A stretch of DNA of 64,000 bases from Leucobacter sp. cx-328. GTDB taxonomy: Bacteria; Actinomycetota; Actinomycetes; Actinomycetales; Microbacteriaceae. Positions 56,300-64,000 of this stretch are shown here, one piece after another. The notes under the pieces are model-generated. The model was not told the origin of the DNA, ran no database searches, and saw only the letters and a program-made list of their open reading frames with translations. The stretch is from positions 310,001 through 374,000 of the forward strand of contig NZ_JACVMX010000002.1 of NCBI RefSeq assembly GCF_014530035.1, in the 5' to 3' direction. Every line of letters begins with the position of its first letter. The stretch's first letter is position 1. A program made the translations under genes and the position numbers.

Positions 56300-56938
56300 G
56301 TGCCAAGCAATACCGAGCAGAAGCAGGCGACGACGCGTGCACGCCAGGAGTACCCGGCTGACCGCTTCGACGCTGTCGAACGCTCCGGTCGCGTTGGTGC
56401 TCACCGCGTGAACCCGCGCCCCCGCTTCGTGTGGCAGACGCTCATTGCGTGTGTGCTCGGAATTGCGGTCCTCACTACCGCTGGCGTGCTCTGGCTTACC
56501 CTGGGTTCTGGCTCGACGAGCACTGCGCTCAAGGGCGCGAAGGAAGCGACCGGTTCGACGCAGCAGGTGGCAGGCAAACTCGACCCAGAGGCGACCGTTG
56601 CCATTCTTGAAGGCACTGCGAATGACGGTGCACTAGCTGCAGCCGTCGATGTCGCTATTCGGACCGAAAAACTCGGTACCGTTGTCGGCGCAATCACCGC
56701 AGACACGAACGACATCAAGATTTCCGCTGTCTTCTACACAGACCCCGCTGACGAAGCAGCAGCAATCGGTCTGGGTAAGGAGCTGGGCGGTATTGCTGCC
56801 TACCAGAACGAGGCATACGCAGAGTACGACGCGCGTCTCGTTGTGCTACTCGGCGCAGACTACAAGGGGCCCGGTTCGGATACCGTGCCGCCTATCGCTG
56901 GCGCTGCAGCAGACGCCTCAGCTGAGCCTGCGGCCTAG
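56300..56938 (+). CDS. LytR C-terminal domain membrane protein
   Basis: A ~212-residue protein from GTG 56300 (GGGGGA upstream); in-frame ATGs at 56273 and 56285 are alternatives. The cytoplasmic N-terminus carries YPADRFDAVERSGRVGAHRV, then one membrane helix (~residues 42-66) and a LytR_C domain (~85-190; VAILEGTANDGALAAAVDVA, AVFYTDPADEAAAIGLGKEL). It lacks the LCP phosphotransferase domain itself. Such small proteins are common in actinobacteria; the role may be cell-wall-related, not shown. The tail is Ala-rich. Confidence 0.8.
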   Translation: MPSNTEQKQATTRARQEYPADRFDAVERSGRVGAHRVNPRPRFVWQTLIACVLGIAVLTTAGVLWLTLGSGSTSTALKGAKEATGSTQQVAGKLDPEATVAILEGTANDGALAAAVDVAIRTEKLGTVVGAITADTNDIKISAVFYTDPADEAAAIGLGKELGGIAAYQNEAYAEYDARLVVLLGADYKGPGSDTVPPIAGAAADASAEPAA

Positions 56939-57006
56939 CCCGCGTCGGCATCGACTCTGGAGCCAGCTCCGCAATGCTGGTTGTTCGCTGCCCGCGAGCG
57001 AGATTT

Positions 57007-57033
57007 CTTGCACTCGGCAGGTTCGAGTGCCAG
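57007..57033 (+). promoter_or_regulatory. CIRCE element 1 (HrcA operator) with groEL promoter
   Basis: GCACTC-N9-GAGTGC with flanks CTT/CAG, the core of CIRCE. A promoter overlaps it: TTGCAC (57008-57013), 17-base spacer, CAGAAT (57031-57036). Confidence 0.85.
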
Positions 57034-57041
57034 AATTGGAG

Positions 57042-58749
<1,708 letters not shown>

Positions 58750-58765
58750 GTCTTAGACACTTTTG

Positions 58766-58803
58766 GCGGGGGTCGCACCGATTGGTGCGGCCCCCGCTTT
58801 TCT
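58766..58803 (+). terminator. Rho-independent terminator of groEL
   Basis: GCGGGGGTCGCACC-GATT-GGTGCGGCCCCCGC (one mismatch/G-T position) followed by TTTTTC. Confidence 0.93.
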
Positions 58804-59239
58804 GTAGGCGCCCGACTCTCGAATCCCCTCGCCCCCCAAACCCCGCAAAATTCGCACCCTCACCGCGCACAACCCTGCAACCCGCCCCGCCCCGTGAATG
58901 ACAAGAACGGCCGGTCGCTCACCGCGCCCGCGACCCAATCAGGGCGCCCAAGAATGGGCGCAGCTAAAGGCCCTCGTCGGCAAGGGCGGCGTAAGTCGCC
59001 CGCGGCAGCGCAAAACTAGCGCCACCCTGTGAATGACACGAATCAATGCGCAGCCCACGTCACCGCTGTGTACACGTGTAGCCCGTGGCTACCGTAGATG
59101 CACCGAACCGAACCACGCCAGATCATTCAGTAGACGGGCGCCCAAGAAACGTGTAATTACAACAATTGCTCATTTCGTGGCGGCGCGCTGCTCGGTGGGA
59201 TCCTCCTGCTCATCACCTGCATCGGTGTGAGTTTCATCT

Positions 59240-59333
59240 CACCCCCGCGAAACGGGCCCGTTCACGCGAAAAGGGTAGTTATTCGCGTGAATAACTACCC
59301 TTTTCGGCAACAACGCCCATTCTCGCAGGGTTG
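59240..59333. repeat. Palindromic element D
   Basis: Outer arms CACCCCCGCGAAACGGGC and the complement of CAACCCTGCGAGAATGGGC. The inner stem is perfect over 17 bases: CGAAAAGGGTAGTTATT (59267-59283), loop CGCGTG, complement (59290-59306). It lies just past the stop of the sensor kinase gene and may also end that transcript. Confidence 0.8.
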
Positions 59334-59361
59334 CGCCACCTAAACGGCAGAGTCGACGAAC

Positions 59362-60864
59362 CTACCGCTTGATCGAGCCAATCGGCACGGTGTCCTGAGA
59401 CACGGGAGAGAGTGGCAGTTCCACGTGGAACGTGGCGCCACCACCTGGCGTCTCGCGCGCATCGACCTTACCGCCGTGCGCTTCAACGATTGACTTGACG
59501 ATCGCGAGGCCGAGGCCTGAGCCACCGGTCTCACGGTTGCGTGAGGTGTCCGCGCGCCAAAAGCGGTCGAAGATCTTCTCACGAATCTGCTCGGGGATGC
59601 CCTCACCATGGTCAATGATCTCGAAGCACGCCACGGGAGCGGCGCCTTCGGGAACCTCAGGCGTCGAAATAGCAATTTCGATGGGACTGCCGTTGGGGGT
59701 GTGACGCATAGCGTTGCCGATGAGGTTGGTCATGAGTTGTCGCACACGATGTTCGTCACCGAGCACGTAGGGGTCCGTGGGATCTTCCACGACAGTCACC
59801 GCGCGATCGGGAGCTTGGGCCCCCGCATCGAGTGCAGCGTCGTGCGCAAACTGGTTGAGCGGCAGCGCGGCGAGCTCGAGTGGTCGACGCTCGTCGAGGC
59901 GAGCAAGCGCGAGTAGGTCCTCGACGAGCGAGGTCATGCGGATGGCTTCCTTCTCGATACGGTCCATCGCCTGCGCGATTTGCTCGTCGGTCTGTAGTGC
60001 GCCCATGCGGTACAGCTCTGCGTACCCACGCACCGAAACGAGCGGGGTGCGCAGCTCGTGGCCTGCGTCGCCGACGAAGCGACGCATACGGAGAATCGTG
60101 TGTTCTTTGTCCTCGATGAAGCCATCGAGTCTGTCGAGCATGGTGTTCAGAGACTCGCCGAGGTGGCCCACCTCAGTGTGTGGGCTCGTCACCATGATGC
60201 GCTTAGAGTAGTCGCCGCGTGAGATCTCGAGTGCGGTCTGCTCGACCTCTGCGAGTGGCAGGAAGGTCGTCGTGACGAGCACTCGGGTGAGCGCGGCGCC
60301 GAGCAGAATGACCGCGATGCCGAAGCACGTGAAGATCATGACGTACTGGGCGACCATCTGGTTGATGGCGGTTGTCGAAGCCGCGATGAGGAGGGCGCCG
60401 CCCGGTTCCTGATCGAAGTAGATCGGGATGGTGACAGCTCGCCAGTGGGTGCCGTCTATTGCTTCGAGCTCGAAGAGGTCGGTGGCGTGGTCGACGACCC
60501 AGGAGATGTTGAGGTCAGACGGGACGAGTGGCAGGTGCTTGCCGTCAACGTCGCGGCTGTTGTCGTATCGCACGGTGCCATCGGTGTTGAGGAGCGCCGT
60601 GTAGTAGCGCCCGTCAGCGAAGATGACATCGTTTTGGGTGAGCTGCCGAATGTCGGCACCTGTTGCGAGAGCGGCCGTTGGGTCCAGCCGAAGCTGGTTC
60701 AGCGTTGCGGTTTGGCTGCTGAGCAGCATCGGGCGGAGCACCCCGAGGGTGCCCACGCCCGCCACGATGAGGCCGAGAAAGAGAATGAAGACCGTAACGC
60801 CGGTGATCTTCGTTCGCAGTGAAACATCGGCCCAGCGCTCGCTGAACGTACGAAGAGGGTGCAA
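59362..60864 (-). CDS. Sensor histidine kinase (TcrY/PhoR-like)
   Basis: A 500-residue kinase with two membrane helices (~residues 20-45 and ~168-190) flanking a ~120-residue outer sensor domain. HAMP follows (TTFLPLAEVEQTALEISRGD). The phosphorylated His269 is in FVGDAGHELRTPLVSVRGY. ATPase boxes include LMTNLIGNAMRHTPNG, DHGEGIPEQIREKIFDRFWR and GGSGLGLAIVKSIVEAHGG. Its start is directly at the response regulator stop. The signal is unknown; the pair resembles mycobacterial TcrXY (low iron) and PhoPR, but no direct evidence links it to iron. Confidence 0.93.
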   Translation of the reverse strand: MHPLRTFSERWADVSLRTKITGVTVFILFLGLIVAGVGTLGVLRPMLLSSQTATLNQLRLDPTAALATGADIRQLTQNDVIFADGRYYTALLNTDGTVRYDNSRDVDGKHLPLVPSDLNISWVVDHATDLFELEAIDGTHWRAVTIPIYFDQEPGGALLIAASTTAINQMVAQYVMIFTCFGIAVILLGAALTRVLVTTTFLPLAEVEQTALEISRGDYSKRIMVTSPHTEVGHLGESLNTMLDRLDGFIEDKEHTILRMRRFVGDAGHELRTPLVSVRGYAELYRMGALQTDEQIAQAMDRIEKEAIRMTSLVEDLLALARLDERRPLELAALPLNQFAHDAALDAGAQAPDRAVTVVEDPTDPYVLGDEHRVRQLMTNLIGNAMRHTPNGSPIEIAISTPEVPEGAAPVACFEIIDHGEGIPEQIREKIFDRFWRADTSRNRETGGSGLGLAIVKSIVEAHGGKVDARETPGGGATFHVELPLSPVSQDTVPIGSIKR

Positions 60865-61566
60865 TTACTTCGCTTCCGCCTTGAGCATGTAACCGAAGCC
60901 ACGCTTGGTCTGGATGAGGGACTCATCGGTAAGCGGATCGAGCTTGCGACGCAGGTACGAGACATACGACTCGACGATGCCAGCATCGCCGTTGAAGTCG
61001 TACTCCCAGACGTGGTCGAGGATCTGCGCCTTCGACAGCACGCGGTTGGCGTTCTGCATGAGGTAGCGGAGCAGCTTGAACTCGGTGGGGGAGAGCTCAA
61101 CGGGGGTGCCGCCGACGGAGACCTCGTGGGTGTCCTGGTCCATCGAAATGGGGCCGACCTCGAGCATCGACTCTTCGTCGTCCTGGATGGTGCGGCGCAG
61201 CACCGCGTTGATGCGAGCGATGATCTCGTCAAGGCTGAAGGGCTTGGTGACGTAGTCGTCGCCACCGACGTTCAGGCCTTCGACCTTGTCTTCGGTGTCG
61301 TCCTTCGCGGTGAGGAAGATGATGGGGGCGGTGTAGCCCGCCGACCGAAGGCGCTTGGTGACGCTGAAACCGTTCATGTCGGGGAGCATCACGTCGAGCA
61401 CGATGAGATCGGGCTCTTCTTCAAGAACTGCAGAAATGGTTTGGGCGCCGTTGCCGACCGCTCGGACACCGAATCCAGCGAAGCGGAGGCTCGTGCTGAG
61501 CAACTCGCGGATGCTGGGCTCGTCATCGACGATCAGGATACGGGGGCCCTTGTGCTGAGTAGTCAT
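60865..61566 (-). CDS. OmpR-family response regulator
   Basis: A 233-residue regulator. Receiver: acidic pair DDE (14-16), phosphorylated Asp58 (LIVLDVMLPDMNGF), Lys in VTKPFSLDEIIARI. DNA-binding winged helix: LSPTEFKLLRYLMQNANRV, VWEYDFNGDAGIVESYVSYL, LIQTKRGFGYML. ATG 61566 is preferred over the in-frame TTG at 61584. It is the upstream partner of the sensor kinase. Repeated GAGGTTGC motifs lie in the region just before it and could be regulatory sites. Confidence 0.94.
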   Translation of the reverse strand: MTTQHKGPRILIVDDEPSIRELLSTSLRFAGFGVRAVGNGAQTISAVLEEEPDLIVLDVMLPDMNGFSVTKRLRSAGYTAPIIFLTAKDDTEDKVEGLNVGGDDYVTKPFSLDEIIARINAVLRRTIQDDEESMLEVGPISMDQDTHEVSVGGTPVELSPTEFKLLRYLMQNANRVLSKAQILDHVWEYDFNGDAGIVESYVSYLRRKLDPLTDESLIQTKRGFGYMLKAEAK

Positions 61567-61591
61567 GTTTTTAGTCTCTGACAATTTGCTA

Positions 61592-61673
61592 TGAGGTTGC
61601 TGGAAGTCTGTGACTCCCTACAGAGGTTGCCGGATGCCTGTGACACTTTGCACAAGACATTCGGCAACCTCTG
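61592..61673. repeat. Direct and inverted GAGGTTGC repeats before the response regulator gene
   Basis: GAGGTTGCTGGAAGTCTGTG (61592) and GAGGTTGCCGGATGCCTGTG (61624) are direct repeats 32 bases apart. The second, as CAGAGGTTGCCG, is also perfectly inverted at 61662-61673, giving a 12-base-pair hairpin downstream of the potD-like gene. Confidence 0.7.
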
Positions 61674-61688
61674 AAACAGGTGGTTCGC

Positions 61689-62804
61689 CTAGTTGCCGGT
61701 CACCCAGCCAGCCCAAGCGGTCGACATCGCGTCGTAGTTTTCGACCCAGAAATCGATGTTTGACACCTTGCCGGTTTCGAAGCGGGTACTTGCGAGCCAA
61801 TCCGAGAGGAGCGGATCAACTTCGGGCTTCGCATCGACGTTGACGGGCGACATAGAGTTGAGTTCGGTCATTGCGGCCTGCTGATCCGCGCCGAGGTAAT
61901 AGTTGATTGCGGCGTGTGAGGCCGCAACATCTTTTGCTCCCTTGGGAATGGCGGTCGAGTCGATCGCGACGAGCCATTCGTCCCAGACCGGAGCGATGGG
62001 GGCGCCGGCTTCGGCAGCACCGTAGCCGCGGCCTGACCAGACAAAGCCCATCACGGCCTCGCCCGACTCGAGCTGCTGCTGCGCCTGCGCTCCCGTGGTC
62101 CAGCCGATCATGTCGTCGCCGAGATCGCGGTACATGTTGAGTGCCTGCTCAATGTGTTCAGGTTTGAGATTCTCGAGATCGACGCCGGCGGCCAGAAGCG
62201 GGAACTCGAGGTTTTGTGGATCGACATAGGTTGTCTGTGGGACTGCACGCTTGCCAGGGAACTTCTTGGTGTCGAAGAAGTCGGCAGCGCTCTTTGGCGG
62301 GTTATCGCCGAAGACCTCGGTGTTGTACGCGATCACGAAACCGTACATAACGTTGGGGATCATGCACTCGTCAGTGAGCGTGCCCTCTGGCAGCTTCGAC
62401 GTGTCGATGAGTGAGCGGTCGATCTTCTCGTACATGGTGCCGCAGCCTCTGGCTGAGTCGACCTGGGTCGTGTCGACGATGTCCCACGACACGTTGCCGC
62501 TGTCGACCATTGCCTTGAGCTTTCCGGAGTCGAACGCATCCATCTGCATGGTGGCGCCGGAGGTCTGGGCGAGTGGCTGCCAGATGGCCTCGTCCTGCCC
62601 CTCTTGGAAAATGCCGCCGGGGCCAGCGTAGGTGAGGGTGGTGCCCTCGAGGATGCCTTCCTTGATCTGTCCCGCGACGGGAGTGCCGAAGTCGCGGTCT
62701 GCTGTGGGGGCTGCGTCATTGCCGCCGCCTGAGCACGCCGTCAGCAGCAGGGCTGCGGCACCAAGAGTTGCGAGGAGACTTGTGGTTCTGATGGGGTTCG
62801 TCAT
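61689..62804 (-). CDS. Polyamine-type ABC substrate-binding lipoprotein (PotD-like)
   Basis: A 371-residue lipoprotein with lipobox LTAC (Cys24) and a PotD-type extracellular solute-binding fold. Typical stretches are LTYAGPGGIFQEGQDEAIWQ, WDIVDTTQVDSARGCGTMYE, MYGFVIAYNTEVFGDNPPKS, and NVDAKPEVDPLLSDWLAST at the C-terminus. GGAAG precedes the ATG. Neither permease nor ATPase genes follow on this side, so its transporter partners are elsewhere. Being behind an agmatinase-family gene suggests a guanidino or polyamine substrate. Confidence 0.87.
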   Translation of the reverse strand: MTNPIRTTSLLATLGAAALLLTACSGGGNDAAPTADRDFGTPVAGQIKEGILEGTTLTYAGPGGIFQEGQDEAIWQPLAQTSGATMQMDAFDSGKLKAMVDSGNVSWDIVDTTQVDSARGCGTMYEKIDRSLIDTSKLPEGTLTDECMIPNVMYGFVIAYNTEVFGDNPPKSAADFFDTKKFPGKRAVPQTTYVDPQNLEFPLLAAGVDLENLKPEHIEQALNMYRDLGDDMIGWTTGAQAQQQLESGEAVMGFVWSGRGYGAAEAGAPIAPVWDEWLVAIDSTAIPKGAKDVAASHAAINYYLGADQQAAMTELNSMSPVNVDAKPEVDPLLSDWLASTRFETGKVSNIDFWVENYDAMSTAWAGWVTGN

Positions 62805-62884
62805 TGAACTTCCATTTCTCTGTTGCGAGCGAACTCGCTGGAAAGTGGCGGTGCCGAAGCACCGCCACCGGGTAAAGAGCGGGG

Positions 62885-63862
62885 CTAGAGACCCCAGATT
62901 GAAAGGAACTCGTAGGCTACGTGCGCCGCTGCGAGCGACGTCACGTTGGCATGGTCATACGAGGGTGCGACCTCAACGACGTCTGCGCCGACCACCTTGA
63001 GGGGAGCGAGACTGCGGATAAGGAACAGGAGCTCGCGGCTCGAGAGTCCGCCTGGCTCGGGCGTACCCGTGCCGGGAGCGAATGCGGGATCGAGCACGTC
63101 GATATCAACTGAGACATAGACGGGACGATCACCGAGGCGGGCGCGCATCTGATCGGCGATGCCGTGCAGCCCGGTGGTGAGGAACTCGCTTGCGTGCACG
63201 GTCTGGAAGCCGAGCGCCCGATCATCGGAGAGGTCGTGGTGATCGTAGAGTGATCCGCGGATTCCAATGTGCATGCAGCCCTCAGGATCCAGCAACCCTT
63301 CCTCGGCCGCCCGTCGGAACGGGGTGCCGTGGTGCGTCGATGCGCCGAAGTACGTGCCAAACGTGTCGATGTGCGCATCGAAATGCAGCACCGAGATCGG
63401 GCCGTGCTTGTCGAAGAGCGTCTTGATCGACGGGTACGCGACCGTGTGGTCACCACCGAGAATGACCAATTTCCCCGCGCGCTCGCGCGCAGCAGTGAGG
63501 CCGGTCACCATCGCATCAATCGCGGTCTCGATGCCAAACGGCGTGACCGCAAGGTTTCCAACATCGGCGACCTGGTGCTTTGCGAACGGGAACGAGTCAA
63601 GTTCAACGTGATGGGGGCGGATCAGATGGCTTGCGCTGCGAATACCCTCGGGGCCGAAACGTGCGCCGGGACGGTAGGTGACGCCCGAGTCGAAGGGGAT
63701 GCCGATGACACCGGCTGCTGACTCACCGACGTCGGCAAGGCGGGGGAGTCCCGCGAACGTGCCGGGGCCCGCGAAGCGCGGTACCTGCGAGAAATCTACC
63801 TGGCCAGTGATCTCGCGACCGTCTGGGCCGGGGGTGCGTACGTAGGGGATGTCGAGACTCAT
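62885..63862 (-). CDS. speB: Agmatinase-family ureohydrolase
   Basis: A 325-residue manganese ureohydrolase that releases urea from a guanidino substrate. The metal ligands are in VILGGDHTVAYP, LHFDAHIDTF (DAHxD) and VSVDIDVLDPAFAPGTGTPE; GIPFDSGVTYRPGARFGPEG is also typical. Agmatinase, guanidinobutyrase and guanidinopropionase share these motifs, so the substrate is not fixed; the symbol denotes the family. GGAGGAG precedes the ATG, which overlaps the stop of the upstream ThDP enzyme gene (ATGA). Confidence 0.9.
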   Translation of the reverse strand: MSLDIPYVRTPGPDGREITGQVDFSQVPRFAGPGTFAGLPRLADVGESAAGVIGIPFDSGVTYRPGARFGPEGIRSASHLIRPHHVELDSFPFAKHQVADVGNLAVTPFGIETAIDAMVTGLTAARERAGKLVILGGDHTVAYPSIKTLFDKHGPISVLHFDAHIDTFGTYFGASTHHGTPFRRAAEEGLLDPEGCMHIGIRGSLYDHHDLSDDRALGFQTVHASEFLTTGLHGIADQMRARLGDRPVYVSVDIDVLDPAFAPGTGTPEPGGLSSRELLFLIRSLAPLKVVGADVVEVAPSYDHANVTSLAAAHVAYEFLSIWGL

Positions 63863-64000
63863 GCGTCTCCTCCTGGGTTCAGTGAATCGGCTTCAACGCG
63901 GTGGTCGGCAGGTGCCTGCACCACGATGACGGAAAGGCCCGGGCTAACGGTCGAGACCTTGATGGCGGCCTCGAGCTCCTCCGGGGTGGTCGGCTGAACG
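63859..64000 (-). CDS. C-terminus of a thiamine-diphosphate enzyme (acetolactate synthase-like), partial
   Basis: The minus-strand frame ending TGA at 63859-63861 reads VQPTTPEELEAAIKVSTVSP and continues GLSVIVVQAPADHRVEAD. This is the usual end of acetolactate synthase-type ThDP enzymes (T-P-E-E-L, then an S/V-I-V-V strand). Only 46 codons are in the window; the gene continues beyond base 64000. Coupling to an agmatinase-family gene by ATGA suggests a keto acid decarboxylase acting on a guanidino keto acid, such as 2-ketoarginine; this is inference. Confidence 0.7.
   Translation of the reverse strand, partial: VQPTTPEELEAAIKVSTVSPGLSVIVVQAPADHRVEADSLNPGGDA

Larger units (their letters stand above)
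58750..59361. other. Gene-free stretch between groEL and the sensor kinase
   Basis: About 610 bases without a supported gene. It contains the groEL terminator (58766-58803), a partly duplicated segment (GTGAATGACA-C/A-GAA at 58894 and 59029; GGGCGCCCAAGAA at 58942 and 59136) and palindromic element D (59240-59333). Short open frames lack ribosome-binding sites. Confidence 0.6.

Overview
The window is high-GC DNA from an actinobacterium. The gene content points to the family Microbacteriaceae (for example Leucobacter or a close relative); the family call is an inference from gene content, not from a search. Support comes from a WhiB regulator, the mtrA-mtrB-lpqB-comF-hpf-secA block, an acyl-CoA carboxylase epsilon subunit, a GroEL ending in GGMDF, DUF5719 and LytR_C proteins, HtaA haem proteins with an LAXTG-type sortase motif, and DtxR-like iron boxes. 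There are no rRNA genes, phage genes, transposases or CRISPR arrays. Almost everything is core chromosome.

Layout. 0-5 kb: 3' part of a dGTPase gene, a Nudix hydrolase, then an ECF-type sigma factor followed by two paralogous membrane-anchored proteins. 5-8 kb: acyl-CoA carboxylase beta and epsilon subunits, divergent from birA. 8-11 kb: aspartate aminotransferase, tRNA-Trp, secE and nusG; the expected rplK-rplA do not follow. 11-21 kb: an acyltransferase, two ABC-2-type exporters, a fused ABC exporter, and a divergent TetR/MFS efflux pair with a palindromic operator. 21-26 kb: an FMN riboswitch controlling ribD-ribE-ribBA-ribH, possibly with a GH114 lipoprotein gene at the end. 26-28.5 kb: trpS and exonuclease III. 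28.5-34 kb: whiB, a very large GT2 membrane glycosyltransferase, DUF5719 and a degenerate metallopeptidase-like protein. 34-44.6 kb: mtrA-mtrB-lpqB, a HemQ-like protein that seems to have lost its haem pocket, comF, hpf, secA, a DsbA-like thioredoxin protein and tRNA-Thr. 45-47 kb: DMT transporter, nitroreductase, msrB.

47-56 kb is a haem acquisition locus: a 1520-residue wall-anchored protein with five HtaA domains, a second membrane-anchored HtaA protein, and the hmuT / hmuUV ABC importer. DtxR-type boxes lie before the large htaA gene and between hmuT and hmuU. The likely flow is haem capture at the wall (HtaA proteins), transfer to the HmuT lipoprotein, and import by HmuUV, all repressed when iron is plentiful.

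56-64 kb: a LytR_C protein, groEL behind two CIRCE operators, a PhoPR/TcrXY-like two-component system, a PotD-like binding protein, an agmatinase-family ureohydrolase and the end of a ThDP enzyme gene. The last two, with the binding protein, could form a guanidino-compound or 2-ketoarginine catabolic cluster.

The least explained DNA is intergenic. Four copies of a ~95-bp palindromic element with CCCCGCGA / TCGCGGGG ends lie near 5.1, 11.0, 11.3 and 59.3 kb. A second palindrome type lies at 44.7-45.1 kb behind tRNA-Thr.
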